A stretch of DNA of 64,000 nucleotides from Pseudogymnoascus destructans. Taxonomy: Eukaryota > Ascomycota > Leotiomycetes > Thelebolales > Thelebolaceae. Location: NCBI RefSeq assembly GCF_001641265.1, contig NW_020167523.1:1538592-1602591 (forward strand), written 5' to 3'. A model generated the notes under the pieces. That model was not told the origin of the DNA, searched no databases, and saw nothing but the letters and a program-made list of their open reading frames with translations. This document shows, one piece after another, positions 8,726-19,851 of this stretch (position 1 is its first letter; every line of letters begins with the position of its first letter). A program made the position numbers and the translations under genes.

Positions 8726-11700
8726 TTACCACGTGCGATTGAAAACACCCTCGATACTTTCTTGTAGCCACTCTCCGTTTGGTAATTGACGTATCTTGAT
8801 CAGCTTTACAGCCCATATTAGCTACAACTAGATATATCAGCTTACATGGCGTTTGCTTTACCTGAAGCCCTTTCTCAATGACTTCCGCACGTGGATATCT
8901 TGCATTCATCAGCGCGAGTGTAGCCCACGCTGTATTAACAACCTGACTCTTCTCGTGCTGGACATACTCCGCAACCTCGCACGAGGAATAATGCTCTCCC
9001 CAACCTCCGTCCTTCATCTGCTTGCTCACAAGCCAGTCGCAAGCCCTAGGCACGCGCTCGCTTGCCTGGTATGTCTGACCCACACTAGCTAGACTCTCAA
9101 AAAAGGTCCCGTATGTGAAGCAGATCGCCCAAGAGCCATACCAACTTCCATCAGGGCGCTGAACATTTGTGATGTAGTCCATAGCTACAGTGATACCCTT
9201 CTGGATGCTGTCGCGGCGGTAGGTAGGAAAATGCTTGCGGAAGTGAGAGAGGGAAGTAAGAACGGCGGTAGTGCATTTTGGGTAGGAGTACTCAACCATG
9301 ATACGATCGAAGACTTCAGCAGGGTTGAGAAGCTCCATCAACTCGCTTCCTCGGGCTTTTTCATAGCTACCGAAGCCGCCATCCTTGTTTTGCATTTTTA
9401 GCAGCGTGTCTACGCAGTCTTGTAGGCGGGAGTCGGATATGAGTTTTGGGAAGCCGCTTTGAGATGTTAGAATTGTAGCCTCTACGTTTAAAACTGAATT
9501 GTACTCACTAGACTTCCTGAAGCAAGATGGTAGCCTTCATGCCCTCCGCTGAACAATCAGAAACAATATATCCGTTGGCTTTTGTGCTGAATGGCCAACC
9601 GCCCTTTCTCTTCTGGCGATAGGGGTCCTTCAAATCCTCTTGGAACTGCGAGAGCTCGATAAACTCTAGTGCCTTTTGCATAGTATCCTTGAATTCTGGA
9701 GTCCTCGCCAGACCAGCTTCCGCAACAGCAATAACGTTACAAGCTGTATCCCATAGCTGCACCCCATTTGTTCCTCCGCTAGTCATGCCATCCCTACTTT
9801 GCCAGAGGTACGTTGTCAATTTCGCCCAGTGTCGACGTACAGCAGTCCGATCCCCGCCGTCGGCAAAGTGCGCAACGACCGTATGGAAGGCTTTGTTGAC
9901 TGGAGCAAGGTCGTTGTAAGATGTGTTTTCGTCTTCGCGCCGTATTAGGTCCCTTACAGCCACATTAGCTTGATTGTGCAGCCAAGATGGCCTCAGATAT
10001 ATTTCCCATGCCCGCATAACAGTACTCATGACCCTCACAAGTGGAGTGTATGGCCGCTTTAGGTCAGTTGCAGCCACGGTGCTGCTGTTCGCTACAAAGT
10101 CGATAGAAGAGTAGGGCAGGACGTAAATTTCCTCGCGCAGTTCCTTTAATAGTGGATTCAAAGGCATTTTACACTTGTTGGCGTACAGATATGAGGTCGG
10201 GAGGTAGACGACACGGCATTGAATCCACCACCGCCAGGGGTGAAAGGGAACCCAATCTGGTAGAAGCCTGCGGGTATGGTCAGTAAAAATAGCAGACATG
10301 TCAAACAGCCGACATACCAGAACTCAGGAGGGACAGGGTTCACGCCCTCCCACTCATATAGGTTCAACGTAGACAGCCAATACTTGCCCCATTGTGGAGC
10401 ACCAATAGCACCGCCTATACCAGGAAGTAAAGCACCCAGCAGCAACGACGGCAGCAGCACGGTCAACAGACCTATTGCTATCAGTTTAACAGCATCAAGG
10501 TCGTCAACCGCCCATTTCTCCTCAGAGTTAGGTTTTAGCTCGCCCCCACGTCTCCATAGCATAATGTTGGGACTACTCTTGTCATGTCCAATGTCCTTCC
10601 TGATTCTGCAAATTCTTGCTTGGGGAAATTCTTTATTAAGAACAATAACTGGTGTTCCAAACCCTTTCTTGTGGCCAACAACATGCTCATGTTTTGACAA
10701 GAGAACTTCTACTGATATAGAAATATCCTCCTTTAGTTTGGTAATAGTCTCCCCATGTCGAAGTCTATTAACTATGTCGTCATTGTCGTCATCAGAAGGC
10801 GGCTCTTCCTTTTCTTCTTCCTCTTCTTCCTTGGGCTTTTTTTTAGCCTCTTCTTCCTCTTCTTCCTTGGGCTTTTTTTCATCCTCTTCTTTGGCCTTTT
10901 TTGCTGCCTTCTCTTCTGTGGCCTTTGTAGCTTCAACTGTTTCCTTAGCTGCCTTTGCTTTAGCTTCAGCTGCCTTTGCCTTTGTAGCTTCTTCTGCTTC
11001 CTTAGCTGCCTTTGCTTTAGCTTCAGCTGCTTCCTTTTCCCTAGCTTCCTTTTCAGCTTTTTCAGCTGCTTTTTCTTCCCTAGCAGCCTTTGCTTTTACT
11101 TTTTTTGCTTTAGCAGCCTCCTCTATAGCTGCATTTTTTTTTGGCAATTTCTGCCCTGACCCCGGCTTCTACACCTAAGCGAAATTGTTCTAGCGTGGTA
11201 CCTTTTAGTTCGAGTGGTTCGTTCTCTTTCTTGCTATTATACACGATTGTAGAGGTTTCCAATATTTTCGTTTCTAGACTTTCAAGCTCTGCCTTGGAAG
11301 TTCTAGAACTTTTACCCTCTAGCTCTATCTTCTTAGCATAATCGGAGACAAGTGAATCCATTTTTAATTTGCATATGATCCAAGCATAGACCAGATATAT
11401 CGGATAGATCTTACCAAGCTTCAACAACCTCTCTCGCGCGCCCGTCGCCAAAGGGTGATCCTTCTCTACATCTAGTATCCTTAAAACCACATAGTAAAGG
11501 GCTGTGGCAAACACGGTCGTCGTACCCTCCAAATGCATGCCCCAGCCTCCATCCGCATTAACATGGTTTGCCAGATACTGCTTCATCTCGATTTTCCACT
11601 CGGTTGGGATTACATTGCGAAGACCAGCCCGGGCAGCAGGAAGCTAGGCCCTCCATAGTCGCAGCCCCAGTGGCCATCCTCGAGCTGCAGGCGCTGAAAG

Positions 11701-12063
11701 AACGAGTAGCCATTGAGTGCCGTGTCGGTGAAGGACTGCGGTGTTGGGAGGGTGGGCGCGCCCTACCGAGCTGGTGGTTAGCATAGACATTGCCGGAGGA
11801 TGGTCAAGGTGGGTGCATACAGTCGGATATCCAAGGAAATAGCGCTCTGCGACGGATTGCTGCTGCTTTTTTGCCTGCTCCTCGCTGAGATAAAACCAGT
11901 GATGCACGCCCTCAGTGCTCTTGAGCCTCCATCGTTGCAGATCAGTTCTCGGAAGACTGGCGTCCATTGTGTTTCCCCCCATTTGAATCAAGTATGGTCT
12001 CTGGCGCTGCTGGCAGCCAGGTTGCCAGGTCGGCGTGTGTGAGTGAGGCAATTTGTTGAACAC
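8726..12063 (-). pseudogene. Oxidosqualene cyclase (lanosterol synthase-like), frameshifted
   Basis: Oxidosqualene cyclases fold 2,3-oxidosqualene into lanosterol-type sterols or triterpenes at the ER membrane. Exons on the minus strand: 12063-11821, 11762-11415, 10414-10318, 10267-9509, 9456-8862, 8803-8726; all five junctions are GT-AG and keep phase. Family marks: DLQRWRLK near the N-terminus, QW motifs (QLEDGHWG, NADGGWG, QNKDGGFG, QRPDGSWYG, QMKDGGWGE), WEGVNPVPPEFW, PFHPWRWW, and DCSAE, the variant of the catalytic DCTAE box with the protonating Asp. Exon 2 has a frameshift near 11608-11616, consistent with loss of about 16 bases between two GTA triplets; about five residues expected there are absent. 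The C-terminus ends FNRTW, about 25 residues earlier than usual. The gene could be a decaying paralogue of ERG7 or a diverged triterpene cyclase; the frameshift could also be a sequence error. Confidence 0.85.
10415..11414 (-). other. 1000-base intron of the cyclase gene containing a long reading frame
   Basis: The donor GTAAGA (11414) and acceptor TATAG (10415) join the flanking exons into the conserved cyclase stretch KLG-GAIGAPQWGK, so this behaves as an intron, about twenty times longer than its neighbours. It is nevertheless open in the gene's own direction: the upstream exon frame runs on into it (a segment starting MDSLVSDYAKKIE at 11361) to 11110, and after a one-base shift at an A9 run (about 11135-11143) a second frame runs to the acceptor and is in frame with the next exon. 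The predicted peptide has a Lys/Glu/Ala-rich coiled region with internal repeats, a DDDNDD patch, a globular-looking part and a hydrophobic helix (LIAIGLLTVLLPSLLLGALL). I recognise no family. Confidence 0.75.
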
Positions 12064-12424
12064 ATAATTGTAGTTTGACGACTTGATTGAGAAACTACGG
12101 GGGGAGACGTGAAAAGCAATGGACGGCTTGGTAGGCGCTCCGACAGCGACTTGCGTTATTCTTACAGGGGCAGTGATTGGACTTCGTAACCGAAGATCTA
12201 TTCATCCTTCTTGGCTCGAGAGCGCAACATTCTGAGAGTATATATCTCTATCTCGAACACCGTAATCGTTGGTTTCCAAACCACTGCCTAGAGGCGGTTG
12301 GCGAAAGAGATCGGCACTGCGAAAGCGATCGGCACTCTCTCGGGAGAGGACGCGCGCGAGTTGAACGCGACAACGAAACAACGAACACGACACAACAACG
12401 ACGTACATAGGTATATATAATTAA
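12064..12424. other. Upstream region of the cyclase gene
   Basis: This stretch lies 5' of the cyclase start codon and should contain its promoter. No gene is seen; no clear TATA or regulator site stands out beyond AT-rich runs near 12236-12250 and 12410-12424. Confidence 0.4.
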
Positions 12425-12917
12425 TCAATTAAATAAGTTAGGATCTATATTCTTGGTCAGTGATTCATTATCACTGCTACCGTCACTTGCACTGTGAATC
12501 ATGTCGTAGTTTAGGTCTGTAAAGTCAACAAACCCGCTTTCTTTAACGGCTAATTGCCGTTGTAACTCCTCCTCCTCCTCCTGCCTACGCTTGATGTCTA
12601 GGTTAATGATTACTTGAAGTAATCCTCTTAGTGGCTTGGTATCCAGGTTACTTTTTTGGAATTTAAGTAAGTCCCGCTTCTGTACTCGTTCTGCTTTCCG
12701 TGCATCGATACTAGCACGGAGCTGCATCTTGCGCTTAATGTTCACCATGCGCATTCTCTCTCTTCTCTCTCTTGCTTCTTCTATAAGTTGCTCTTTTACC
12801 TTCTTCTCGTAAATCTTCTTCCGTGCATGTTTCAACTATAATAGCTCCGCCTTTTTGAATGGACTTCCGACTTCTAACTTTCCGCTGTCGTGCTCTATCA
12901 TCACTAGGGTGCGTCAT
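12425..12917 (-). pseudogene. C-terminal tail of a pogo-type transposase
   Basis: A frame of 136 codons (12835-12425) is rich in Arg, Lys and Glu (RERRERMRMVNIKRKMQL) and ends in an acidic tail. The adjoining upstream frame (12917-12735) includes RSRKSIQKGGAI, which matches RARKSLQKGGQL in the tail of the transposase at 13365-14657. This is therefore the basic C-terminal tail of a related transposase, with one frameshift near 12840 and no catalytic part left. It points away from the neighbouring copy. Confidence 0.65.
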
Positions 12918-13006
12918 AGGGAACCTGGACCACCGGTTCCCCTAGACCGGGCCATGGTCTAGCCTGGTCCCAAATTCTCAGACCACGGTCTAGTCTAGTC
13001 TGAACT

Positions 13007-14646
13007 TTGAGCGATCCAAGTCGAGCTGACCATCTTATTGAGGCCCGGCAGTTCTACTTGAAACAACCAGATACTTATACAATTACTTGGGTTGCCCTCA
13101 AGTTTAATGTCAACCGTGAGACACTTCGACGACACATTACTACCCCTCCCCTTCCCCGCGGGGGTCAAAACCGAGTTTTATCTCAAGAACAAGATACTGC
13201 AGTTTGTCAATTTATATATGACCAACTTAAGCGTGGGGTCCCTACAAACCGATCAATGGTTTTACGGGCTGTTGCGGACTTGCGACCCGATTGTACGATC
13301 CCATCGCAACGGTGGTTAGTTACAACGCTTCCTTAAGGCACACCCTGAATTCCACTCGATTTATATGAAGACTTTAAATACGGATAGAAAGCAGGCACAA
13401 AAGAAAGAGGTGTTTGAGGAATTTTTCCTTACATATAACGCACTTATTACAAAACACAACATTAAGCCATATAACTTATGGAATGTTGACGAAACCGGCT
13501 ACATGATTGGATGTTATAAATCTACAGCTGTTATTGTGCCGATTGGCATAAAGCAATGGACTTTTGATAATCCTGAGAATCGGCTCTCTGTTACTGTGAT
13601 TGAGGGAGTAAATGCAAGTGGTACAGCAATTGCAGATGAGCCAAATGCTCTTGTTATCGTTAATGAGAGTGGGTATTCAAACGACGACATTGCAATTCAA
13701 AACCTCATGCATTTTATTCAACTATCTGCAGAGCATATGGCACCAGATGACACCCGCCTCCTATTACTCGACGGCCATGACTCTCATAAAACGGAGCGCT
13801 TTCTCACATTAGCAGAAGAGCATAACATTGTTATTTGCTGCCTTCCTGCTCATACTACGCATCTACTACAACCTCTTGATGTAGCAGTTTTTAAGCAGTG
13901 CAAACACTTCCATCAAAAGGCACTTGATCAAGCAGTACGCAGCTATGACTATGAGTATAAGCTACGTACGTTCCTTTCCGACATTCCACAAATCCGACGG
14001 CAATCCTTAACTGTCTGGATAATTCAATCAGGTTGGAGAAATGCAGGACTATATCCATATAATCCTCCACTAGTAATTGATAAAATACAAGAGACCCGGA
14101 ATCAAACACCAGACTACAAGCCATTTGCTTCGTACGACCTTATCTCAACTCCAAAAACTAGTGTGCAAACTATACAGGCAGTTAAACATTGGCAGAAGAG
14201 AGTAGAGGCAGCTTTCTCATCACCATCAAGAGAAGGGTTTCAATCATTTGCACGTGGAACTACAGTTGTTTTACATCAAGCTGAGCTCTATAAGACCGAG
14301 CTTGACATTGTTACCTTACGGTCAGCAGAGCAGAAAACAGCAAAGGCAAGGGCACGGAAATCACTACAGAAGGGGGGGCAGTTATATGCATCAGACGCCC
14401 GACTGTTACGTAAGGAGAAGAAAGCAAAATTACAAGCAAAGGCAGAGGCAAGAGTAGCAAAGGAATCAAAGCAAGTAGTAAAGCAGCTACAGGTGCAACA
14501 ACGGAAAATTGAAATCGAAGAGCCAAGGGTTGAGAGGAAGAGGGTAGCAGAGCGGAAGAAGGTTGGGTTAAAATCCAAAGTGATAATTTTACGGTATGGT
14601 AAGGATCATGGTGATAGTAACATTGAGATTAGTAGCGACAGAGTAG
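13007..14646 (+). pseudogene. pogo/Fot1-type DDE transposase, frameshifted
   Basis: The first frame (13007-13336, no ATG; first sense codon TTG) encodes the N-terminal DNA-binding helix-turn-helix (WVALKFNVNRETLRRHI) and start of the CENP-B/Tc5-like domain. After a frameshift at about 13320 the frame 13365-14657 carries the DDE_1 domain: NVDETGYMIG (first Asp), LLLLDGHDSH (second Asp) and LPAHTTHLLQPLDVAVF (third acidic position), then a basic tail. It would have cut and pasted the element by recognising terminal inverted repeats. The last codons run into the LTR inserted at 14647, so the true end is lost. Frameshift, missing start and LTR insertion make it a dead copy. Confidence 0.85.
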
Positions 14647-16495
14647 TGTCATACTGACATTCGTTGCACTCAGTTTGCTATCAAACTCAAGAGCAAACTT
14701 AGAAATCTCCTCCTCAAACCTACAAGTCACCATACATATCTTGGCTTATCACACCAACAACAGAAGCAATACTACTCAACGATTGCTGCAAACTCTTCTA
14801 CTACATCTGTTTATGCTACATACATCACGGCATATCATTTGGACACTCATTGAACAAGTTATTAAGAAAATCTCCTCCTTAAGGGGGTGGGCCAATACTA
14901 CCACATGGCATATCTCTACCAACTAGAGGCCTAGGAACATGAACGATAGCTCTAGAAGCTTCTACAACCCTCTATGATTCATTACACGTCATCGCTCCTT
15001 AGTTACCCACAAGATTGGTTAAGTTATGACATAATTTATCTATAGGTACTCTGACCTTGGACCTCCTTTTCACTTCCTATAGGCTAGGAACCCAAGAGAT
15101 GGTTCTATGGGATTCTCTTACGTTCACTACATGATTAGCAAGCTAGTTGTGGGTCGCACTTGACTTCTAATACATTTACCAAGCCTGGTTAGTCATGGAA
15201 AGTCTTGGAAAATGAGAGAACTACACTCCTTTAGCATAAATAGGATTGCCCTTTCCTTAAGAAAGGGCAAGCAGACAATACAGTAAATCGACTATCACAT
15301 ACTTCCACGTCTTTTCCAAGCTTCCAAGCATTGATCTTGTTACTCCTTGTTTCTGAAAAGTCAGTGAGGTGCTAACCTCTGACTTATCCCTGAGTTCTCA
15401 GACTCAACATTTGTACAACTTGTCTAAACCACTCCACTACATCATACACTTGATTGCTGCGTTGTGGAATAGTCTAATGTAATGGTGGGTGCACCAGATG
15501 TGAGAATATAGCCACCCAAGGAAGGGATGAATTTACTAAGACAACACACTGTCTTAGGAAAAAGAGCCAAAGGGTCGTAGCTTAGACTATTCCACAACGC
15601 AGCAATCAGGTGTGTGATGTAGTGAAGTGGTTCAGACAAGTTGCAACAAATGTTGAGTCTGGGAACTCAGGGGTAAGTCAGAGGTTAACACCTCACTGAC
15701 TTTTCAGAAACAAGGAGTAACAAGATCAATGCTTGGAAGCTTGGAAAAGACGTGGAAGTATGTGATAGTCGATTTACTGTATTGTCTGCTTGCCCTTTCT
15801 TAAGGAAAGGGCAATCCTATTTATGCTAAAGGAGTGTAGTTCTCTCATTTTCCAAGACTTTCCATGACTTACCAGGCTTGGTAACTGTAGTCGACGTAAA
15901 AAAATCCCATAGAACCATCTCTTAGGTTCGTAGCCTATAGGAAGTAAAAGGAGGTCCAAGGTCAGAGTACCCCTATAGACAAATTATGTCATAACTTAAC
16001 CAATCTTGTGGTTAACTTAGGAGCAATGACGTGTAATGAACCATAGAGGGTTGTAGAAGCCTTTGGAGCTATCGTTCATGTTCCTAGGCCTCTAGTTGAT
16101 AGAGATATGTCATGTGTAGTATTAGCCCAGTAACTAAGGAGTGATGTCATGTAATGAATCATAGAGGGTTGTAGAGATATGCTATGTGGTAATATCGGCC
16201 CAGTAACTAAGGAGCAATGACGTGTAATGAATCATAGATGGTTGTAGCAATCGTTGAGTAGTATTGCTCTTGTTGTTGGTGTGATAAGCCAAAATATGTA
16301 TAGTGACTTGTAGGTTTGAGGAGGAGATTTCCAAGTTTGCTCTTGAGTTTGATAGCAAACTGAGTGCAACGAATGTCAGTATGACATCTAAGCTACAACC
16401 CTTTGGCTCTGTTTCCTAAGACAGTGTGTTGTCTTAGTAAAATCATCCCTTCCTTTGGTGGCTAGATTCTCACATCTGGTGCACCCACCATTACA
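14647..16495 (+). repeat. LTR subfamily A, interrupted by a reverse LTR
   Basis: Starts TGTCATACTGACATT at 14647 and ends CCACCATTACA at 16495; the two parts (14647-15477 and 16392-16495) make one LTR of about 935 bases. A B-type LTR sits inside it at 15478-16386. Flanking five bases differ (agtag / ctatt), so this outer copy shows no target duplication; it may be one end of a recombined element. Confidence 0.85.
15478..16386 (-). repeat. Solo LTR subfamily B nested in LTR A, target duplication TCTAA
   Basis: On the plus strand it runs TGTAATGGTGGGTGCACC...CAGTATGACA. The host LTR sequence tctaa at 15473-15477 is repeated at 16387-16391, a clean 5-base duplication, so this is a genuine insertion followed by loss of the internal region. 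It has a single copy of the 16-base variable unit. Confidence 0.92.
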
Positions 16496-16749
16496 CTATT
16501 GCGCAGTGTGTCGACTATAGGAGCCACTTAAGAGGAGCGCACTTCCCTCACAGCTATATTCCTTGTTGAGGGACCGTTGTGAAAGGTCTGGTCTATGAAG
16601 TCTGTAGTGTTCTGTGGTGTTCTAGTGTGTTCTGTGGTGTTCTGGAATCGACTTTAGGATATGGTTATAGGGTTTCTAAAGAAGGGAATTCGAATTTCAG
16701 TATCAAGGTTCAGGCTTAGAGAGCAAAAGAAAGGTGAGATTCAATCTTA

Positions 16750-17060
16750 TGTTACGATGGTCACGGAGGTCATGGTGCTAGTCTAGGTAAAGTAAGCTAG
16801 ATTGAATCTAAAGAAAGAAGAAGAAGAAGAAGGAAGGTGAGGCTATTCCTTATAATATACAGTTGTCCGCTTAGCAGCTGTAGCCTTGGTAGCTAAGGCT
16901 ACACCCTGTAATCCCCTTATAACTATAACAACCGTAATAACCATAACAAGCTGTGAGCTGTAATGGTAACAGTTTAAAGAGTTGGGATTTTATATAGGAA
17001 GAAGAAGAGGAAGACTTTAAGGAAGAATTTATAGCTAAATTAGTAGTTTAAATAGCTCTT
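16750..17060 (+). repeat. Repeat family E (LTR-like) with adjoining sequence
   Basis: Begins TGTTACGATGGTCACGG and has a matching inverted end TGGTAACA at 16971, giving an LTR-like unit of 222 bases. The following about 90 bases (gtttaaagagttgggatttt and on) also match sequence beside the other copy at 34258-34619 (-). It contains an (AAG)n run at about 16815. No target duplication is seen. Confidence 0.6.
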
Positions 17061-18034
17061 AGCTTATTTAGTATATTATACTTTCTTATATTCTACCTAT
17101 ATATTATAGCCTTACCTCTAAGCTAGCTTATAACTTAAATAATAAGTAACTTTAGATATTTAAGAATATCACATGATAATCATGTGATGTTCTTGAATAT
17201 TCATAAATTTAAATATTCAAGAATATGTTGAATAATTTTGATATCCCTGTGCATTTTGGTTTGTGCAGTTTCGTATATCACATGTTTGATAACTAACGAT
17301 ATTTAGCCGGCCTAGAATTAATACATCAAATTTTAACCAAAGAACTTATCAATTTAGTTCCATTTGTCAACACCTGTTTTACGGATTGAACGTCTAGGTT
17401 ATTGAGCGTCTTTACTTAAATTGGAGTTGCTGTAATCGCTGTCGCCAGATTGCAAATATTAATTGTACTGTATAATAAAAGGCATGGTATCACTGCATGG
17501 CATCACTGCATGGCATCACCGCATCACCGCATCGCACTTCTACTCTGATAATTACTATAATTCCAATTTCCTGTAGACTGATCAAAGATTAAATAGAAGC
17601 TCAAGATCAAATAGAATCTCAAGGCCAAAATAATTGCTGAACGGAACAAACCTTTCCCATTAAGACTGATGTGTACAGCCGCCTTAGCGCGGCGCCAAGC
17701 CACGCAATCGCTGGGGCGCCGACGACCATGGACGACGTCGTGCGCTCGGACCACTTTGGCCTCGGGCAACATAAAACGCTCTCGTCTGGCGTTTAGATTT
17801 AGATTTCTTCTTATTTCCTCATCACACACGCTTCGTGGAGAGAGGCGTAACGCGCATTTGATCCCATGGGCGATTGCGAGGTTTTCCATCACGACGACGA
17901 TATCGGAGGACCTTTTTCTATTGTATGAGGGGAGTTTGGTGGGTATGAAGTGTTGATAGAAGGTCGACGATTGAAGAAGAGGTCGATATATCTGATCACC
18001 AGCAAGAAGTTGATCGAAGAACAAGATCGCCAAG
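17061..18034. other. Intergenic region and spt3 5' leader
   Basis: The left half is AT-rich (17061-17520) with palindromic stretches such as tcacatgataatcatgtga near 17168; the right half (17560-18034) is GC-rich and probably holds the spt3 promoter and leader. A triple ggcatcactgcat repeat lies at 17485-17530. No gene is supported. Confidence 0.45.
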
Positions 18035-19476
18035 ATGTCGACCGATAAGACAGCCAAGTATAGGACGGAGATCCAGCAGGTTAGTAGACGTTTCGAGCTT
18101 TGTTTCTTTGCAGTCATTTGTTGCTGGCCACATTTGGGAGTTGGGTTGCTATTGTGTCGAGGGGGATGCTTGACACAAGTGAATTTCACCGCTTCGTTGC
18201 TCGTTTTTAGCGAACCAGATCTCTCTGGCGGGTCTCCTTGTTGCTTATTGCTTTTCCCCGTTACTGTTTTCATTCTTTACCTTACAACCTCCCCACGCTT
18301 CGCTTCGCGTGGACAGTATCCACGATGGCTCTCAAGGATGCAGCAACTGCGTTGTCCGAGGAGTCTGGCTCCGACTTTGAAGATCCCAAGACAGCCCAGA
18401 AGGCATTACAGCACTACAAGAAGTGGATTGCTAACCAAGTCTTTAAAAAGATGATGTACGTCTCTGGTGAGACCGGCGAGCCATCACCAGAAACAACTGG
18501 CATGGTCGAGGAGATCGTGCGCCAGCAAGTCATCGAAATGGTATATAGTATCCATCGATCGATCTATCGATCTATACCTCCCTTGACCTGATCTAACACC
18601 TTCCAGCTGCGCACCTGCACCGAGAACGCCGCCCGCCGCGGCTCCAAGTCCATTACCACCGACGACCTGATCTTCCTTATCCGCCACGACGCCGCCAAAG
18701 TCTCCCGCCTCCGTACCTTCCTCTCCTGGAAAGACGTGCGCAAGAACGTCAAGGACTCCGACGACAAAGGCAACGAAGCCGACATCGGCACCGGCGACGA
18801 GCCTGTGGCAGCCGTCGCCGCCACCGGTCCCGTCGACGTCTCCAAGAAGAACAAGAAAGCCAAGGTCGGCCTCCCCTGGGAAATCGCCTCCCTCTACTCC
18901 CAGGAAGTCCCCGAGCGCGACGACGAAGACGACGAGGACGAGGAGGAAATGAACTACGCCACCCTCCAGCGCCTCAAGAAGGCTGATGAGCGCACCAAGG
19001 CCATGACCAAGGAGGAGTACGTCACGTGGTCTGAGTACCGTCAGGCGTCCTTCACGTTCCGCAAGGGAAAGCGTTTCCGCGAGTGGGCTGGTTTCGGGAC
19101 TATCACTGAGTCAAAGCCGAACGACGATATTGTTGATATCCTCGGATTCTTGACCTTTGAGATCGTGCAGACCCTCACCGAGGAGGCCCTCCGCATCAAG
19201 GAGCAGGAGGACCTCTACAAGGAGAAGAGCGGCGTCGAGGACCAGGGCAAGAAGCGCAAGGCTGTCAAGGGACTCTTTGATCCCCCTGCGGTTGGCAAGT
19301 CCCCCGTTGAGCCAAGACACGTGCAGGAGGCTTTCCGCAGACTTCAGGTGCGCCCAAAGAAGTCCCGCGCGATGCTGAATGGCACGAGGGGTCTGAACAG
19401 GACTCCGCTTAAGCTCGTAAGTGACCCTTTGTTCGTTGATTTGATGTGGGTTGTACTAACTATTGAATAGTTTTGA
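18035..19476 (+). CDS. spt3: SAGA complex subunit Spt3
   Basis: Spt3 is the histone-fold subunit of the SAGA coactivator that helps deliver TBP to promoters. Exons: 18035-18079, 18451-18540, 18607-19416 and 19471-19476, giving about 316 residues, close to fungal Spt3. Spliced N-terminus reads KYRTEIQQ then MMYVSGETGEPSPETT, a hallmark of the family. The first histone fold continues through EIVRQQVIEM and LRTCTENAARRGSKSITTDDLIFLIRHD, followed by KVSRLRTFLSWKDVRKNVKD; the second fold lies near residues 190-240. An acidic DDEDDEDEEEM linker is usual. Intron 1 (371 bases) is long and contains an open stretch beginning with ATG at 18325 that runs to its acceptor; the branch site GCTAACC lies 18 bases before the end. 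The gene converges on ppm1. Confidence 0.9.
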
Positions 19477-19851
19477 ACTGACACAGTTCCTCTGCTGGGT
19501 ATCCGGCTTTTATTGACTTTGACTTCGGCGTGAAGGAAGGACACGGGGCGTAATGGTATGGAGGCTTCATGGAGTTTATTGCATGTTACTACTGTTCATA
19601 AGATGGATTATGACAGGATTGTTTTATGGGGGTTGACTTGCGTATTACTGTGCCTGAGACATTACTGTGCATGAGACGGTTATGGAGCCAATGAACCCAT
19701 AATATATAAACTGGTGTGCCTCGCTGTGTGACTGTCTTATTCCGTCACTGCTATCTGCTCTATTCATAATCATCAATCATCAATCATCCCAGCCCAGCGC
19801 TCAACTCCAACGCCATCAAATGCACAGCCCCCCACCCCGCACTGCACCCCC
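19477..19851. other. Convergent 3' region between spt3 and ppm1
   Basis: This spacer should hold both 3' untranslated regions and polyadenylation sites. AT-rich segments occur near 19690-19710 and 19760-19790. No gene is seen. Confidence 0.5.

Noticed and set aside
10276..11178. Ser/Phe-rich 300-codon plus-strand frame opposite the cyclase intron
   Set aside because: It is the complement of the Lys/Glu/Ala-rich repeats and has no family features; the splice signals and the cyclase are on the minus strand.
17524..18273. 249-codon minus-strand frame
   Set aside because: Lies over the spt3 promoter and first intron, no recognisable domain, and the opposite strand has a complete conserved gene.
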